Assembly: GCF_021462265.1 (NCBI RefSeq) | Contig: NZ_JAJONF010000012.1 | Location: forward strand, 62,001-126,000 | DNA: 64,000 bases | Origin: Streptomyces shenzhenensis | Lineage (GTDB): Bacteria; Actinomycetota; Actinomycetes; Streptomycetales; Streptomycetaceae | Direction of reading: 5' to 3' | Part shown: positions 46,667 through 55,667 of the stretch, one piece after another | Numbering within the stretch: position 1 is the stretch's first letter | Layout of the letters: each line of letters begins with the position of its first letter | Notes under the pieces: generated by a model | The model's input: the letters and a program-made list of their open reading frames with translations, nothing else | Database searches by the model: none | Told to the model about the DNA's origin: nothing | Made by a program: the position numbers and the translations under genes

Positions 46667-48889
46667 TCATCGCTCCCTGACCAGCGCGGCGTACGCCCCG
46701 CCGCGTGCCACCAGTTCGTCGTGCCGCCCGCGCTCCACGATCGTGCCGTGCTGGAGCACGACGATCTCGTCGCTGTCGCGCACCGTGCTCAGCCGGTGCG
46801 CGATGACGACACAGGCGCAGCCCCGGCGGCGCAGGTTGTCCATGACGATCAGCTCGGTCTCGGCGTCCAGGGCACTGGTCACCTCGTCGAGAACGAGGAT
46901 GCTCGGCCGGCGTACCAGCGCCCGCGCGATCTCCAGGCGCTGGCGCTGGCCGCCGGAGAAGTTGCGGCCGTCCTGCTCGACCTTGCTGTGGATGCCGCCG
47001 GGCCGGCGCGTCACCACGTCGTACAGGGCCGCGTCCCGCAGCGCCTCCACCACCGCCTCGTCCGGGATCGAGGGGTCCCACAGCGCCACGTTGTCGCGCA
47101 CCGAGCCCTCGAAGAGGAAGACGTCCTGGTCGACGAAGGACACGGAGGCGGCCAGTGCGCCCCGCGGGATGTCCTCCAGGCGCTGCCCGTCGATGCGGAT
47201 CACGCCCTCCCACGGGGAGTAGAGACCCGAGATCAGCCGGGAGACCGTGGACTTGCCGCTGCCCGAGCCACCCACCAGGGCGACCTGGCGGCCGGGGCCG
47301 ACGGTCAGGTCGAAGCCGGTGAGCAGGGGCTTGTCCAGCGGGCTGTAGCCGAAGGTGATGTTCTCCAGCTCGACATGGCCCTGCAGCCGCCGGGTGGATT
47401 CGCCGGCGCCGGGGCGGGCGTAGACCGGGTCTGCCTGGAAGTTCTCCACGTCCTTGAGGCGGGCCACGTCGGCCGCGAAGTCCTGGATACGGCCCGCGAC
47501 GCCGTTGAGCCTGGTCAGCGGGGCGGTGAAGCGGGTGACCAGGGACTGGAAGGCGACCAGGAGGCCGACCGAGATGCCGCCCTCGACCGCCCGCATGCCG
47601 CCGATCCACAGGATCAGCGAGCTGTTGAGGGTCGCGAGCGTCGGCGCCACCACCCCGAGCCAGGCGCTGGGCACCCCGAGCCGCTGCTGCTCCTCCAGGG
47701 TGGCCGCGTGCTGTCCGGCCCACCTGCGGAAGTAGCCGTCCTCGCCGCCGGTCGCCTTCATCGTCTCGATCAGCTGGAGGCCGGTGTAGGAGGTGTTGGT
47801 GAGCCGGGCGGTGTCCGCGCGCAGCTTCGCGGTCCGGGTCGCGCGCAGCCGTACGACCAGCCGCATCGCCACGATGTTCAGCAGGGCCACGCCGATGCCG
47901 AGGAAGGTGAGCTGCACGTCGTAGGTGTAGAGGAGCACCGCGTACAGGACGACGACCACCGCGTCCACGCCGGCCGCCGCCAGGTCGCGGGCCAGGGTCT
48001 CGGCCACCTGGTCGTTGGACTGGAGGCGCTGCACCAGGTCGGCCGGGCTGCGCTGCGAGAAGAAGGTCACCGGCAGGCGCAGCAGGTGGCGCAGGAAGCG
48101 GGCGCTGGACAGGGTGGAGGAGACGATCCGGCCGTGCAGCAGGTTCGCCTGCTGCAGCCAGGTCAGCACCAGGGTGAGCAGGACGCAGGTGCCCATCGCG
48201 GCGAACAGCACGGTGAGCAGCGAGGTCTGGCCGCCGATGAGGAACAGGTCGATGTACTGGCGGCTGAGCGCGGGCACCGCCGCGCCCACGGCCACCAGCA
48301 GCAGGCTGGCCAGGACGGCGGCCGGCATGGTGCCGGCGGTGCCGCGCAGCCGGGCCGGCATCGCGCCCAGGATGCCCGGCCGCCGGCCGCCCCGCTCGAA
48401 GCCGTCGCCCGGTTCCAGGACCAGCACGACACCGGTGAAGCTGCCGTCGAACTCCTCCATGGGCACGAACCGGCGGCCCTTGGCGGGGTCGTTGATGTAG
48501 ATGCCCCGGCGGCCGAGGCGGCGGCCCATGCCGTCGTAGACGACGTAGTGGTTGAACTCCCAGAACAGGATCGCCGGCCCCTGCACGTCGGCGAGGGCGG
48601 CCAGGTCCATCTGCATGCCCTTGGCCGTGAGGCCGTAACTGCGGGCCGCCTTCAGCAGGTTGCTGGCGCGCGAGCCGTCGCGGGAGACGCCGCAGGCGAT
48701 GCGCAGCTCCTCCAGCGGCACATGGCGGCCGTAGTGGCCGAGGACCATGGAGAGGGAGGCGGCGCCGCACTCGACGGCCTCCATCTGGAGCACGGTGGGG
48801 GTGCGGACCGTCCGGCCGCGGCCCTTGGGGACCGGACGTCCGGGCGGCGCGGCGCGGCGGCGGCCGCGGGTCTCCTGGGCGGTGGTCAC
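46667..48889 (-). CDS. NHLP-type export ABC transporter with C39 peptidase
   Basis: 740 aa from GTG 48889, which overlaps the adaptor stop by 4 bp (GTGA). The C39 domain (about 25-155) has the catalytic Cys in EAVECGAASLSMVLGHYG and the His in EFNHYVVYDG; it cuts after the GG of leader peptides. Six membrane helices follow, then an ATPase with GGSGSGKST, FSGGQRQRLE and ILVLDEVTSALD. It should cleave and export the peptide coded at 49819-50034. Confidence 0.94.
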   Translation of the reverse strand: MTTAQETRGRRRAAPPGRPVPKGRGRTVRTPTVLQMEAVECGAASLSMVLGHYGRHVPLEELRIACGVSRDGSRASNLLKAARSYGLTAKGMQMDLAALADVQGPAILFWEFNHYVVYDGMGRRLGRRGIYINDPAKGRRFVPMEEFDGSFTGVVLVLEPGDGFERGGRRPGILGAMPARLRGTAGTMPAAVLASLLLVAVGAAVPALSRQYIDLFLIGGQTSLLTVLFAAMGTCVLLTLVLTWLQQANLLHGRIVSSTLSSARFLRHLLRLPVTFFSQRSPADLVQRLQSNDQVAETLARDLAAAGVDAVVVVLYAVLLYTYDVQLTFLGIGVALLNIVAMRLVVRLRATRTAKLRADTARLTNTSYTGLQLIETMKATGGEDGYFRRWAGQHAATLEEQQRLGVPSAWLGVVAPTLATLNSSLILWIGGMRAVEGGISVGLLVAFQSLVTRFTAPLTRLNGVAGRIQDFAADVARLKDVENFQADPVYARPGAGESTRRLQGHVELENITFGYSPLDKPLLTGFDLTVGPGRQVALVGGSGSGKSTVSRLISGLYSPWEGVIRIDGQRLEDIPRGALAASVSFVDQDVFLFEGSVRDNVALWDPSIPDEAVVEALRDAALYDVVTRRPGGIHSKVEQDGRNFSGGQRQRLEIARALVRRPSILVLDEVTSALDAETELIVMDNLRRRGCACVVIAHRLSTVRDSDEIVVLQHGTIVERGRHDELVARGGAYAALVRER

Positions 48890-49692
48890 GGCAGCAGCCA
48901 ATCGACGGGACGCTGGTCGGCCAGCCGGATCGAACCCGAGGCCAGGGTCATGGAGTCGAGCCTGAACGGCGGCCCGTCGGCCGAGGACCACCGGTAGCCG
49001 CTCTTCGTCCTCGCCGACCGGTCCAGCCGGACCAGGACGGCCACCGGGCGGCCGCTCTTCGTGAACTGCTCGCCGAGCTGGCTGTCGCCGAGGAACGCCG
49101 AGATCGACTGGGCCGACTGGGCGCTGCGGTCCACCGACTTCACATGGCCGCGCAGCACGCCGTACTCCTGCGTCGACACCGATGACACGGTCAGGTCGAC
49201 CGGGGCGTTCGCCGGGATGGCGGAGGCGTTCTCGGCGGGGACGTAGACCGTCGCGTACAGCGGGTCCGAGGCGTGGGCGACCTTCTCCACGGCGGCGACG
49301 TTCGTGCCGGTCTGGATGATCTGCCCGATGGTCGCGGCGAGCGCGCTGATCCGGCCCGCGGCGACCGTGCGCACGACGGAGTCGCCCTGGCCGGTGTGCA
49401 CCTTCAGTACAGGGGAGCCGGCCGGCAACCGCTCGCCCTGCTCGGCGAGGACCGCCGTGACCTGCCCGGCGACCGGACTCTGCAGGATGTAACTGCCCTG
49501 CCCGTGGGTGAGGATCGCCTGCGCGCTCACCGTGGAGGCGACCGAACCGGTCACCGCCCACACCGAGGCGGCCGCCATCACGACGACCGAGACGGACAGC
49601 GCGAGCCAGCCCTGCGGGCGGGCGAAGCGCACGGGGAGATCGAGTTCCTCGGGCGACTGGAGCTTGGCGAGGGCCTGTTGGCGGAACTGCAC
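48886..49692 (-). CDS. HlyD-like adaptor of the NHLP export system
   Basis: 268 aa from GTG 49692 (GAGGGAAG upstream). One N-terminal membrane helix (WLALSVSVVVMAAASVWAV), then biotinyl-lipoyl-like halves (ILQSPVAGQVTAVLAEQGER and GQIIQTGTNVAAVEK) around a short linker. The hairpin is short, as in Gram-positive adaptors. It couples translocation by the two ABC proteins. Coded 126 bp after the peptide gene, past a hairpin. Confidence 0.9.
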   Translation of the reverse strand: MQFRQQALAKLQSPEELDLPVRFARPQGWLALSVSVVVMAAASVWAVTGSVASTVSAQAILTHGQGSYILQSPVAGQVTAVLAEQGERLPAGSPVLKVHTGQGDSVVRTVAAGRISALAATIGQIIQTGTNVAAVEKVAHASDPLYATVYVPAENASAIPANAPVDLTVSSVSTQEYGVLRGHVKSVDRSAQSAQSISAFLGDSQLGEQFTKSGRPVAVLVRLDRSARTKSGYRWSSADGPPFRLDSMTLASGSIRLADQRPVDWLLP

Positions 49693-49771
49693 GGAACTTC
49701 CCTCACCTAGGGGAGAGGCACTGGTGAAGAGGGTGTTTCAGAGCGAGGGGCGTTTCGGCACACCCGAGAGC

Positions 49772-49796
49772 CCCGGAGCCGGGATCCGGCTCCGGG
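49772..49796 (-). terminator. Hairpin between peptide gene and export genes
   Basis: CCCGGAGCCGG (49772-49782) and CCGGCTCCGGG (49786-49796) make a perfect 11-bp stem with a 3-nt loop, 22 bp past the peptide stop. It may act as an attenuator that keeps peptide mRNA in excess over exporter mRNA. Confidence 0.7.
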
Positions 49797-49818
49797 ACTC
49801 AGCGGCAACGAGGTGCGA

Positions 49819-50034
49819 TCAGAGACCGGCGACCAGGTTGGTGACCGGCTGGGTGTTCAGGCCGGTGACACCCTCGACGGTGCCGACAACGGTGTTGACC
49901 AGGCCGGAAACCGGGGCGATGCCGTCCACCAGGCCGGTGACGGTACCGAGGGCGTTCACGGAGAGGCCGCCGGAGACGTTGTCGAGCTCGGCGTCGGAGA
50001 TCTCGACGGTCTCGACCTGGGGGGTGGAGTTCAT
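49819..50034 (-). CDS. Double-glycine-leader peptide precursor
   Basis: 71 aa from ATG 50034 (AAGGGAAG 7 nt upstream). The leader, 23 residues, ends with ISDAELDNVSGG, the C39 peptidase signal. The 48-residue core starts LSVNALG and is rich in Gly, Val, Thr and Leu with no Cys, Lys, Arg or aromatic residue. It has internal similarity (GLVDG, GLVNTV, GVTGL, TNLVAGL). Without Cys it cannot form lanthionine, and no modification enzyme is adjacent. Its role may be an unmodified bacteriocin, a signal or a surface peptide. Confidence 0.88.
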   Translation of the reverse strand: MNSTPQVETVEISDAELDNVSGGLSVNALGTVTGLVDGIAPVSGLVNTVVGTVEGVTGLNTQPVTNLVAGL

Positions 50035-50498
50035 GATGGAACTTCCCTTCATATGGATATTCACAAGGGGGGGAGCGGCCCCCCGACGCCCTTCAGGACA
50101 GAACAACGGCCCAGGGGGGACGAGCGGATGGCCGCGACCGCGGGCGCCGGGCGCCCGTTTCCGAGAGCCCTTCGCGGCTCCCGCGGTGCGATGGATCAAA
50201 GCACGCCCACGGTCCACGCTTCCAATCAACCAACCGCCTCACCTGGGAAGTTGAGGGCGGGATGGGTGCAACCGTGCAGGCGTGCGCACCGCTTGTCGGT
50301 CACTCCTTCACAAGCCGCACGACATCGCCCCGGCCGCACGGCTTGCCTGCCCGGCGGCGAATCCGGCACTCCGGGCCAAGGGCACGGCAGGGGGCGCGCG
50401 GTTGTGCAGATACACCCTTCTCCGTGACCCGCTTGGGCATGGGGTGTGCAGATTCCCTGAAGCAAGGATTCCGGTCCGTGATCGCGACGGACCGTGGT
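50035..50498. other. Non-coding region upstream of the peptide operon
   Basis: About 460 bp between the peptide start and the thioesterase terminator. It should hold the promoter of the peptide-export operon. I see no convincing -35/-10 pair. A GC-rich stretch near 50100-50200 separates an AT-richer patch at 50040-50070 from the start. Confidence 0.5.
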
Positions 50499-50529
50499 TG
50501 ACCGGTTGCCGACCGTGTCGGACCGGTCA
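50499..50529 (-). terminator. Hairpin overlapping the thioesterase stop
   Basis: TGACCGGT...ACCGGTCA (50499-50506 with 50522-50529) plus an inner CCGAC/GTCGG pair, with TG bulged on one side and a CGT loop, gives a 13-bp stem that includes the stop codon. Confidence 0.65.
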
Positions 50530-50940
50530 GCTCAGGAGCGCGTACACCGTGCTCGCCCGGGCCGCGAGCGCGCCCGACCTCTGATCGCGCATCGTGACGT
50601 CGGCGAACGCCGTCCGGCGGCCCAGCTTGGTCAGCACCGCTTCGATCAGGACATCCGAACCGGTCACCGCGCGCTGGAACGAGGTCGACTGCTGCACCGT
50701 CGTCATCGGCACGAAGCCGCCCCGGGCCGCCGACACCGCGATCACCGTCGCCGTGTCGGCCGCCGCCATCAACGCCTGCCCCGACAGTCCGCCGCCCTCC
50801 CGGGACAGCCGCTCCGACCAGGGCAGGCGCAGCGTCGCCCGGTCCTCGCCCACCGACTCGACGGCCAGCCCGAGATCGAGCACCCAGGGGGCGAAGGCGG
50901 TGGAGAGGATCTTGTCGGCTTCGGCGGCGGTCATCGTCAT
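50527..50940 (-). CDS. PaaI-type hotdog-fold thioesterase
   Basis: 137 aa, one hotdog domain. The acidic catalytic region sits in GLSGQALMAAADTATVIAVS, with the signature Gly before the helix, followed by PMTTVQQSTSFQRAVTGSDV and VTMRDQRSGALAARASTVYA. It should cleave acyl-CoA. Two ATGs are in frame (50940 and 50934). No metabolic partner is adjacent. Confidence 0.88.
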   Translation of the reverse strand: MTMTAAEADKILSTAFAPWVLDLGLAVESVGEDRATLRLPWSERLSREGGGLSGQALMAAADTATVIAVSAARGGFVPMTTVQQSTSFQRAVTGSDVLIEAVLTKLGRRTAFADVTMRDQRSGALAARASTVYALLS

Positions 50941-51147
50941 ATGGGGGATTGTTCCCGGACCGGCGGCCCGGCAAGCGGACCTGGTTCACCACGGGCGCGC
51001 CATGGCCGATTCAGCACCGGGTCAAGGAAGTTGGGAAACGGAATTGAACGCACCGCGTGACCCGCCCGTACCTATGGCCATCCAGGCGCCGCTCACGAAC
51101 GACTGCCCCGCAACGGCAGACACTCCGTCCCTTGGAGGTCGAGAAGT

Positions 51148-52500
51148 TTGAGTCACAAGCGAATTCCGAAGCGCAAGGCCGCTGTCGCGGTGGGCGGTGT
51201 CGCGGCGCTCGGCGCCGCGGCGTTTCTGCTGCCGATGGCCAACGCGTCCCAGGACAACGCCTCCGGCGCCACCGCCTCCGCTCCCAAGACCCTGAAGGCG
51301 ACGGGCGCCTCGGATCTCGCCGCGCAGCTGCAGCAGTCGCTCGGCCAGGCCTTCGCCGGGTCCTATTACGACAGCGCCAAGCAGCAGCTCGTCGTCAACG
51401 TCGTCAACGGCGACAGCAACGTGATCGTCCAGGCGCAGAAGGCCGGTGCGGTCGTCCGGCAGGTGCAGAACAGCACCAAGGACCTCCAGGCCGTCGCCCA
51501 GACCCTCAAGACCAAGGCGACCATCCCCGGCACCGCCTGGGCCGTCGACCCGAAGACCAACAAGGTCGTGGTCAGCGCCGACAGCACGGTCACCGGCACC
51601 AAGTGGGACACGCTGCAGTCGACCGTGCGGAGCCTCGGCTCGAACATGGCGAGCCTCAAGAAGTCCTCCGGCGCCTTCAAGACCCTTGTCTCCGGCGGCG
51701 ACGCGATCTTCTCCCAGGTGCAGAACGGCACCGTCCGCTGCTCCCTCGGCTTCAACGTCACCGCCTCGGACGGCAGTCCCGCCTTCCTGACGGCCGGTCA
51801 CTGCGGGGTGGCGGCCAAGGACTGGTCCGACTCCGAGACCGGCCAGCCCATCGCCACCGTTGACCAGGCGCAGTTCCCCGGCAACGGTGACTTCTCGCTC
51901 GTCAAGTACAACGACGCCACCACCCAGGCGCCGAGCGAGGTCAACACGGGCAACGGCCAGACCGTCGCCATCAACCAGGCGGTGGACGCCACCGTCGGCG
52001 AGACCGTGTTCCGGATGGGCTCCACCACCGGGCTGCACGACGGCCAGGTCACCGGCCTCGACGCGACCGTCAACTTCCAGAGCGAGACCGACCCCAACGG
52101 CGTCGACACCGTCACCGGCCTCATCCAGACAAACGTCTGCGCCGAGGCCGGCGACAGCGGCGGCTCGCTGTTCACCCAGGACGGCGGCGCGGTCGGCATG
52201 ACCTCCGGCGGCAGCGGCGACTGCACCGCCGGCGGCGAGACCTTCTTCCAGCCGGTGACCGCCGCCCTGCAGGCGACCGGCGCGACCCTCGGCGGTGGCG
52301 CGGGCGCCGCCGGTGCCGGTGCCGGTGCCAGCGCCGACCCGTCCGCCACCGCCGGTGACCAGGCCGGCGGCAACCAGATCGGCGGCACCGCGGACCCGTC
52401 CGCGACGGCCGGCGACCAGAGCGGCACCGGCACCGGCACGGGCGACCAGTCCGGCGCGGGAACCGGCACCGGCACCGAGAACAGCTCGTCGTCCAACTGA
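51148..52500 (+). CDS. Streptogrisin-like S1 serine protease with C-terminal tail
   Basis: 450 aa from TTG 51148 (GGAGGT 8 nt upstream). A signal peptide is followed by a propeptide (about 40-185) and the protease. Catalytic residues are His218 in TAGHC, Asp248 in GDFSLV and Ser337 in GDSGGS. Disulfide Cys pairs are RCS with GHCG, and NVC with DCT. The tail, 70 residues of Gly/Ala/Thr/Asp/Gln-rich repeats such as DPSATAGDQ, is longer than in streptogrisins A-D and may attach to the wall or serve as a flexible stalk. Possibly the target of the inhibitor at 41197. Confidence 0.93.
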   Translation: MSHKRIPKRKAAVAVGGVAALGAAAFLLPMANASQDNASGATASAPKTLKATGASDLAAQLQQSLGQAFAGSYYDSAKQQLVVNVVNGDSNVIVQAQKAGAVVRQVQNSTKDLQAVAQTLKTKATIPGTAWAVDPKTNKVVVSADSTVTGTKWDTLQSTVRSLGSNMASLKKSSGAFKTLVSGGDAIFSQVQNGTVRCSLGFNVTASDGSPAFLTAGHCGVAAKDWSDSETGQPIATVDQAQFPGNGDFSLVKYNDATTQAPSEVNTGNGQTVAINQAVDATVGETVFRMGSTTGLHDGQVTGLDATVNFQSETDPNGVDTVTGLIQTNVCAEAGDSGGSLFTQDGGAVGMTSGGSGDCTAGGETFFQPVTAALQATGATLGGGAGAAGAGAGASADPSATAGDQAGGNQIGGTADPSATAGDQSGTGTGTGDQSGAGTGTGTENSSSSN

Positions 52501-52591
52501 CCCATCGCGCGGCCTGCCGGCGGTTCCCGGCCGGCGGTGGACGGTCCGGCCCTCCGGCGGGAAGGCCGGACCGGATCGCTTCCGGCGCGGA

Positions 52592-54757
52592 TCAGCCGTC
52601 GTCCCCGGCCCGCAGCAACAGCACCGCGACATCGTCGACCCGCTCCTGCGCCGCCGCACTGTGCCGCACGAGCGTGTCGGCGAGCTTGTCCAGGGGCTGG
52701 TCGCCGTTCTCCGAGAGCAGTTCCCCCAGACCGACCAGGGCGTCCTCGATGTCCACACCGGGGGACTCGACCAGCCCGTCGGTGTAGAGAACGAGCACCG
52801 ACCCCGGCGCCAGCGCCACCTCGGTCGTCGGGTACGTCGCCTCCGAGTCGATGCCCAGCAGCGGGCCCCCGGCCAGGTCGAGCACCCGTACCCGCCCGTC
52901 GGGACGTCTCAGCAGGGGCGGCGGATGCCCCGCCCGGGACATCACCGCGCGCCCGTGCTCCGGATCCAGCCGCAGGTACAGGCAGCTCGCGAACAGCTCG
53001 GCGCCCAGGTCGACGAGCAGCCGGTTGGTGCTGCGCATCACCTCCTCCGGCGCCTGCCCGACGGTCGTGAAGGCCCGTACGCCGGTACGGATCTGGCCCA
53101 TCAGCCCGGCCGCCGTCACGTTGTGCCCCTGAACGTCCCCGATCACCGCCGCCGCCAGCGGCCGGGTGGGCACCAGGTCGTAGAAGTCGCCGCCGATGTC
53201 CATGCCGTGCATGGCCGGCAGATAGCGGGCGGCCGCCTCGATGCCGGACGGCGGGGCCAGCGAGTGCGGCAGCAGGGCCGCCTGCAGACCGTGCGCCAGC
53301 TGGTTCTTCGCGTCGTAGAGCATGGCCCGCTCCAGCGCCTGCGCGATCAGCCCGCCGAGGCTGGTCAGCACGGCACGCTCGTCGGTGGGGAAGACGTGCG
53401 GCTCGGCGTAGGCGAGGACGCAGGTGCCCACCGGCCGGCCCGACGCGATCAGCGGCAGATACGCCCAGGCGGCGAACCCGTCCATGGCCTCGTCCCGGTG
53501 CGGATACAGCCGTTTCAGTTGCTCCTCCGACTCGAAGAACGACGGTACGCCGGTGTTCAGGACATGGGTGCCGGGCGTCCGCTCGGCCAGCGGAAGGCCG
53601 TCGAAGCGCTCCACGGTCCGCGGATCCTCGTACCCGTGCTGCCCCAGCACGTGCAGCCGCCCGCCGCAGGAGCCGAGGATCACCAGGGCCTGGCTGCCGA
53701 CGGACGGGGCGACCTCGTCCGCCACCAGCTGCACCACGTCCTGCACCCCCACGGCCTCCGTCAGCGCCCCGGTCAGGCTCAGCACCTGCGAGATGGTGAC
53801 CAGCCGGTGCGGGGGCGCCGCGTCCGCGCGGGGTGCGGCACCCACCATCTCGGCGACCGCCCGCGCCCGGCTGATCCGGATGGTCAGCCCGGTCGTGCTC
53901 GGATACATCCGGAACGACAGCCAGTCGCCCGGCGGCCGCAGCGCCACGAACGACGTCACGTGCTGGCTGATCAGCGCCGCCCGGTAACGGTCCTCGTACA
54001 TCGGGTCGTGCAGCCACGGCACCGAGACCCACGGCTGGGTGCCCAGCAGATCGCCGACGTGCACACCGAGCAGCTCGGCCGCCGCCGCGTTGGCGAAGGC
54101 GACCCGCCCGTGCAGATCGAGCGAGGCCAGTCCGTACGGCAGCCGCCCCACCATCCGCGCCGCCTCCACCGTGCCCAGCGAGCCCGCCGTCCCCGCGGGC
54201 GCCGCCAGCAGGTCCGGCTCGGCGCGCGGCGCGCGGTGGTGGCGGGCGGCCCGCTCCAGCCGCACCGCCAGCCGGTCGCACGCCGCCGTCAGCGACGCCC
54301 GCTCCCGGTCGGACAGCACCGATGGATGGGCCCCGGGCCAGGTCACGTACACCGCCCCGTACACGGTGTCCGCCGTGGCCACGGGCAGCGCGGCCAGTGC
54401 GAACGGGTACGGCAGCACCACCGCGATGCGCGGATACCGGCGCGCCATGTCCTCCTCGCCGCCCACCCACACCAGCCGCCGGTCGCGCGCCGCCTCCGCG
54501 ACCGGGACCGGCGCGCTCAGCCCGACCCGTTCCCAGGGCGCCGCGAAGGCCCGGGGCAGGCCCGCCGTCACCGCCATCTCCAGGACCGGCTCGTCGGCCG
54601 CCAGCAGGTAGACCGCGCCGGAGTGGGCGTGGACCTCCTCCATCATCGAGGCCAGCGCCAGCGCCAGCAGGGGCCGGCCGGACCGGGTGTCGTCGGCCGC
54701 CGGCACCCCGATGCCCGGCTCGGGTCCCGCCGAAGGCGCCCCCATCCCGTCGGACAC
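52592..54757 (-). CDS. GAF/PAS/SpoIIE (PP2C-type) phosphatase
   Basis: 721 aa from GTG 54757 (GAGGAGG 9 nt upstream). The order is GAF (about 30-160), PAS-like (about 175-300, GLASLDLHGRVAFANAAAAE), second GAF (about 315-470), and SpoIIE phosphatase (about 495-720, with IGGDFYDLVPT, VIGDVQGHNVTAAGLM and VLVLYTDGLVESPG). The metal-binding Asp residues are intact. It should dephosphorylate an anti-sigma antagonist in a sigma-B-like switch. It borders the amf locus and is divergent from amfR. Confidence 0.9.
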   Translation of the reverse strand: MSDGMGAPSAGPEPGIGVPAADDTRSGRPLLALALASMMEEVHAHSGAVYLLAADEPVLEMAVTAGLPRAFAAPWERVGLSAPVPVAEAARDRRLVWVGGEEDMARRYPRIAVVLPYPFALAALPVATADTVYGAVYVTWPGAHPSVLSDRERASLTAACDRLAVRLERAARHHRAPRAEPDLLAAPAGTAGSLGTVEAARMVGRLPYGLASLDLHGRVAFANAAAAELLGVHVGDLLGTQPWVSVPWLHDPMYEDRYRAALISQHVTSFVALRPPGDWLSFRMYPSTTGLTIRISRARAVAEMVGAAPRADAAPPHRLVTISQVLSLTGALTEAVGVQDVVQLVADEVAPSVGSQALVILGSCGGRLHVLGQHGYEDPRTVERFDGLPLAERTPGTHVLNTGVPSFFESEEQLKRLYPHRDEAMDGFAAWAYLPLIASGRPVGTCVLAYAEPHVFPTDERAVLTSLGGLIAQALERAMLYDAKNQLAHGLQAALLPHSLAPPSGIEAAARYLPAMHGMDIGGDFYDLVPTRPLAAAVIGDVQGHNVTAAGLMGQIRTGVRAFTTVGQAPEEVMRSTNRLLVDLGAELFASCLYLRLDPEHGRAVMSRAGHPPPLLRRPDGRVRVLDLAGGPLLGIDSEATYPTTEVALAPGSVLVLYTDGLVESPGVDIEDALVGLGELLSENGDQPLDKLADTLVRHSAAAQERVDDVAVLLLRAGDDG

Positions 54758-55058
54758 GCCCGACCACCTCCTCGTCCGGCCGCAGGTCGCGTCCTTGGGA
54801 CCAAGGCTCCCTCGCGGCGGCGGCCCGCGCACGGCGAAAGCGGCGCGGGCCCCGCACCGGGCGGCCGCGGTGTACCCCGCTCGCCGCGGCGCATTCCCCC
54901 GCAACGGATGCGCGCCGCGGTGTACGGGCGCCGGTTGCGCGCCCCCGCACACCCCGTTGGCCGGATCTTCGCGCCCATGACAGGTGGCGGACGCCAACAA
55001 TGGGGCACGCGTTCCACACCTTGAACCGAAGAGCCGACGGACGGCTGAGGGGGCGGCG

Positions 55059-55667
55059 GTGATCCGGGTACTTCTGGTGCACGACGCGTGTCTGGTCAGA
55101 TCGGTGCTGGCGGAGTGGTTACGCCGGGAACCCGGCCTGCGCGTGGACGACACGCCGTGGCACGGCGCGCGCGCACGGGTCCGGGCCGTACGGCCGGACG
55201 TATGTGCGGCGGACCTCGAAAGCTCCGGTACCAAGGGCGTGCCGCCGCTCGCCGACCTGCGTCCGCCGGAGACCGGCGGCCTCGTGCCGGGACTGGTCGT
55301 GCTCGCCGGTGCGAACAGGCCCGGACTGCTGAAGCGGGCGGCCGAGGCGGGGGCGCTCGGCTATGTCGACAAGGCGGGGGCGCCGGAGCGGCTGGTGCGC
55401 GCGATCCGGCGCGCCGCCGAGGGGGAACGTTTCGTCGACGACTCGCTGGGCTTCGGTTTCCTGAGGGCCGCCGAGATCCCTCTCACCAGACGCGAGCTGA
55501 GCGTGCTGGAGCTGGCGGCCGGCGGGGCGTCCATCGCGGAGATCGCCGGCAGCCTCCACCTGTCCCGCGGGACCGTGCGCAACTACATGGCGGCGATCAC
55601 CCGCAAGACCGGGGCCCGCAACCGCGTCGACGCGATCCGCATCTCACAGGGCGAGGGGTGGCTGTGA
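55059..55667 (+). CDS. amfR: SapB operon response regulator (AmfR/RamR)
   Basis: 202 aa from GTG 55059, preceded by GAGGGGGCGGCG. The N-terminal receiver starts VIRVLLVHDACLVRSVLAEW and ends with VDKAGAPERLVRAIRRA. The C-terminal LuxR/NarL helix-turn-helix reads LTRRELSVLELAAGGASIAE and GSLHLSRGTVRNYMAAITRK. It lacks an adjacent kinase, as does RamR. Codon 21 is TTA (55119-55121), so translation needs the bldA tRNA. It should activate amfTSAB. Its 3' end overlaps amfB by 24 bp on the other strand. Confidence 0.92.
   Translation: MIRVLLVHDACLVRSVLAEWLRREPGLRVDDTPWHGARARVRAVRPDVCAADLESSGTKGVPPLADLRPPETGGLVPGLVVLAGANRPGLLKRAAEAGALGYVDKAGAPERLVRAIRRAAEGERFVDDSLGFGFLRAAEIPLTRRELSVLELAAGGASIAEIAGSLHLSRGTVRNYMAAITRKTGARNRVDAIRISQGEGWL

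Noticed and set aside
46424..48997. 857-codon plus-strand frame opposite the C39 ABC transporter
   Set aside because: Shadow of the real gene, with no recognisable domain or ribosome site.
49819..50034. Lanthipeptide precursor
   Set aside because: The core has no Cys and no lanthionine synthetase is encoded in this operon, so only a GG-leader peptide can be supported.
51798..55082. 1094-codon minus-strand frame across the protease and phosphatase
   Set aside because: It is out of frame with both real genes, and the Gly/Arg/Ala composition and lack of motifs mark it as a shadow.
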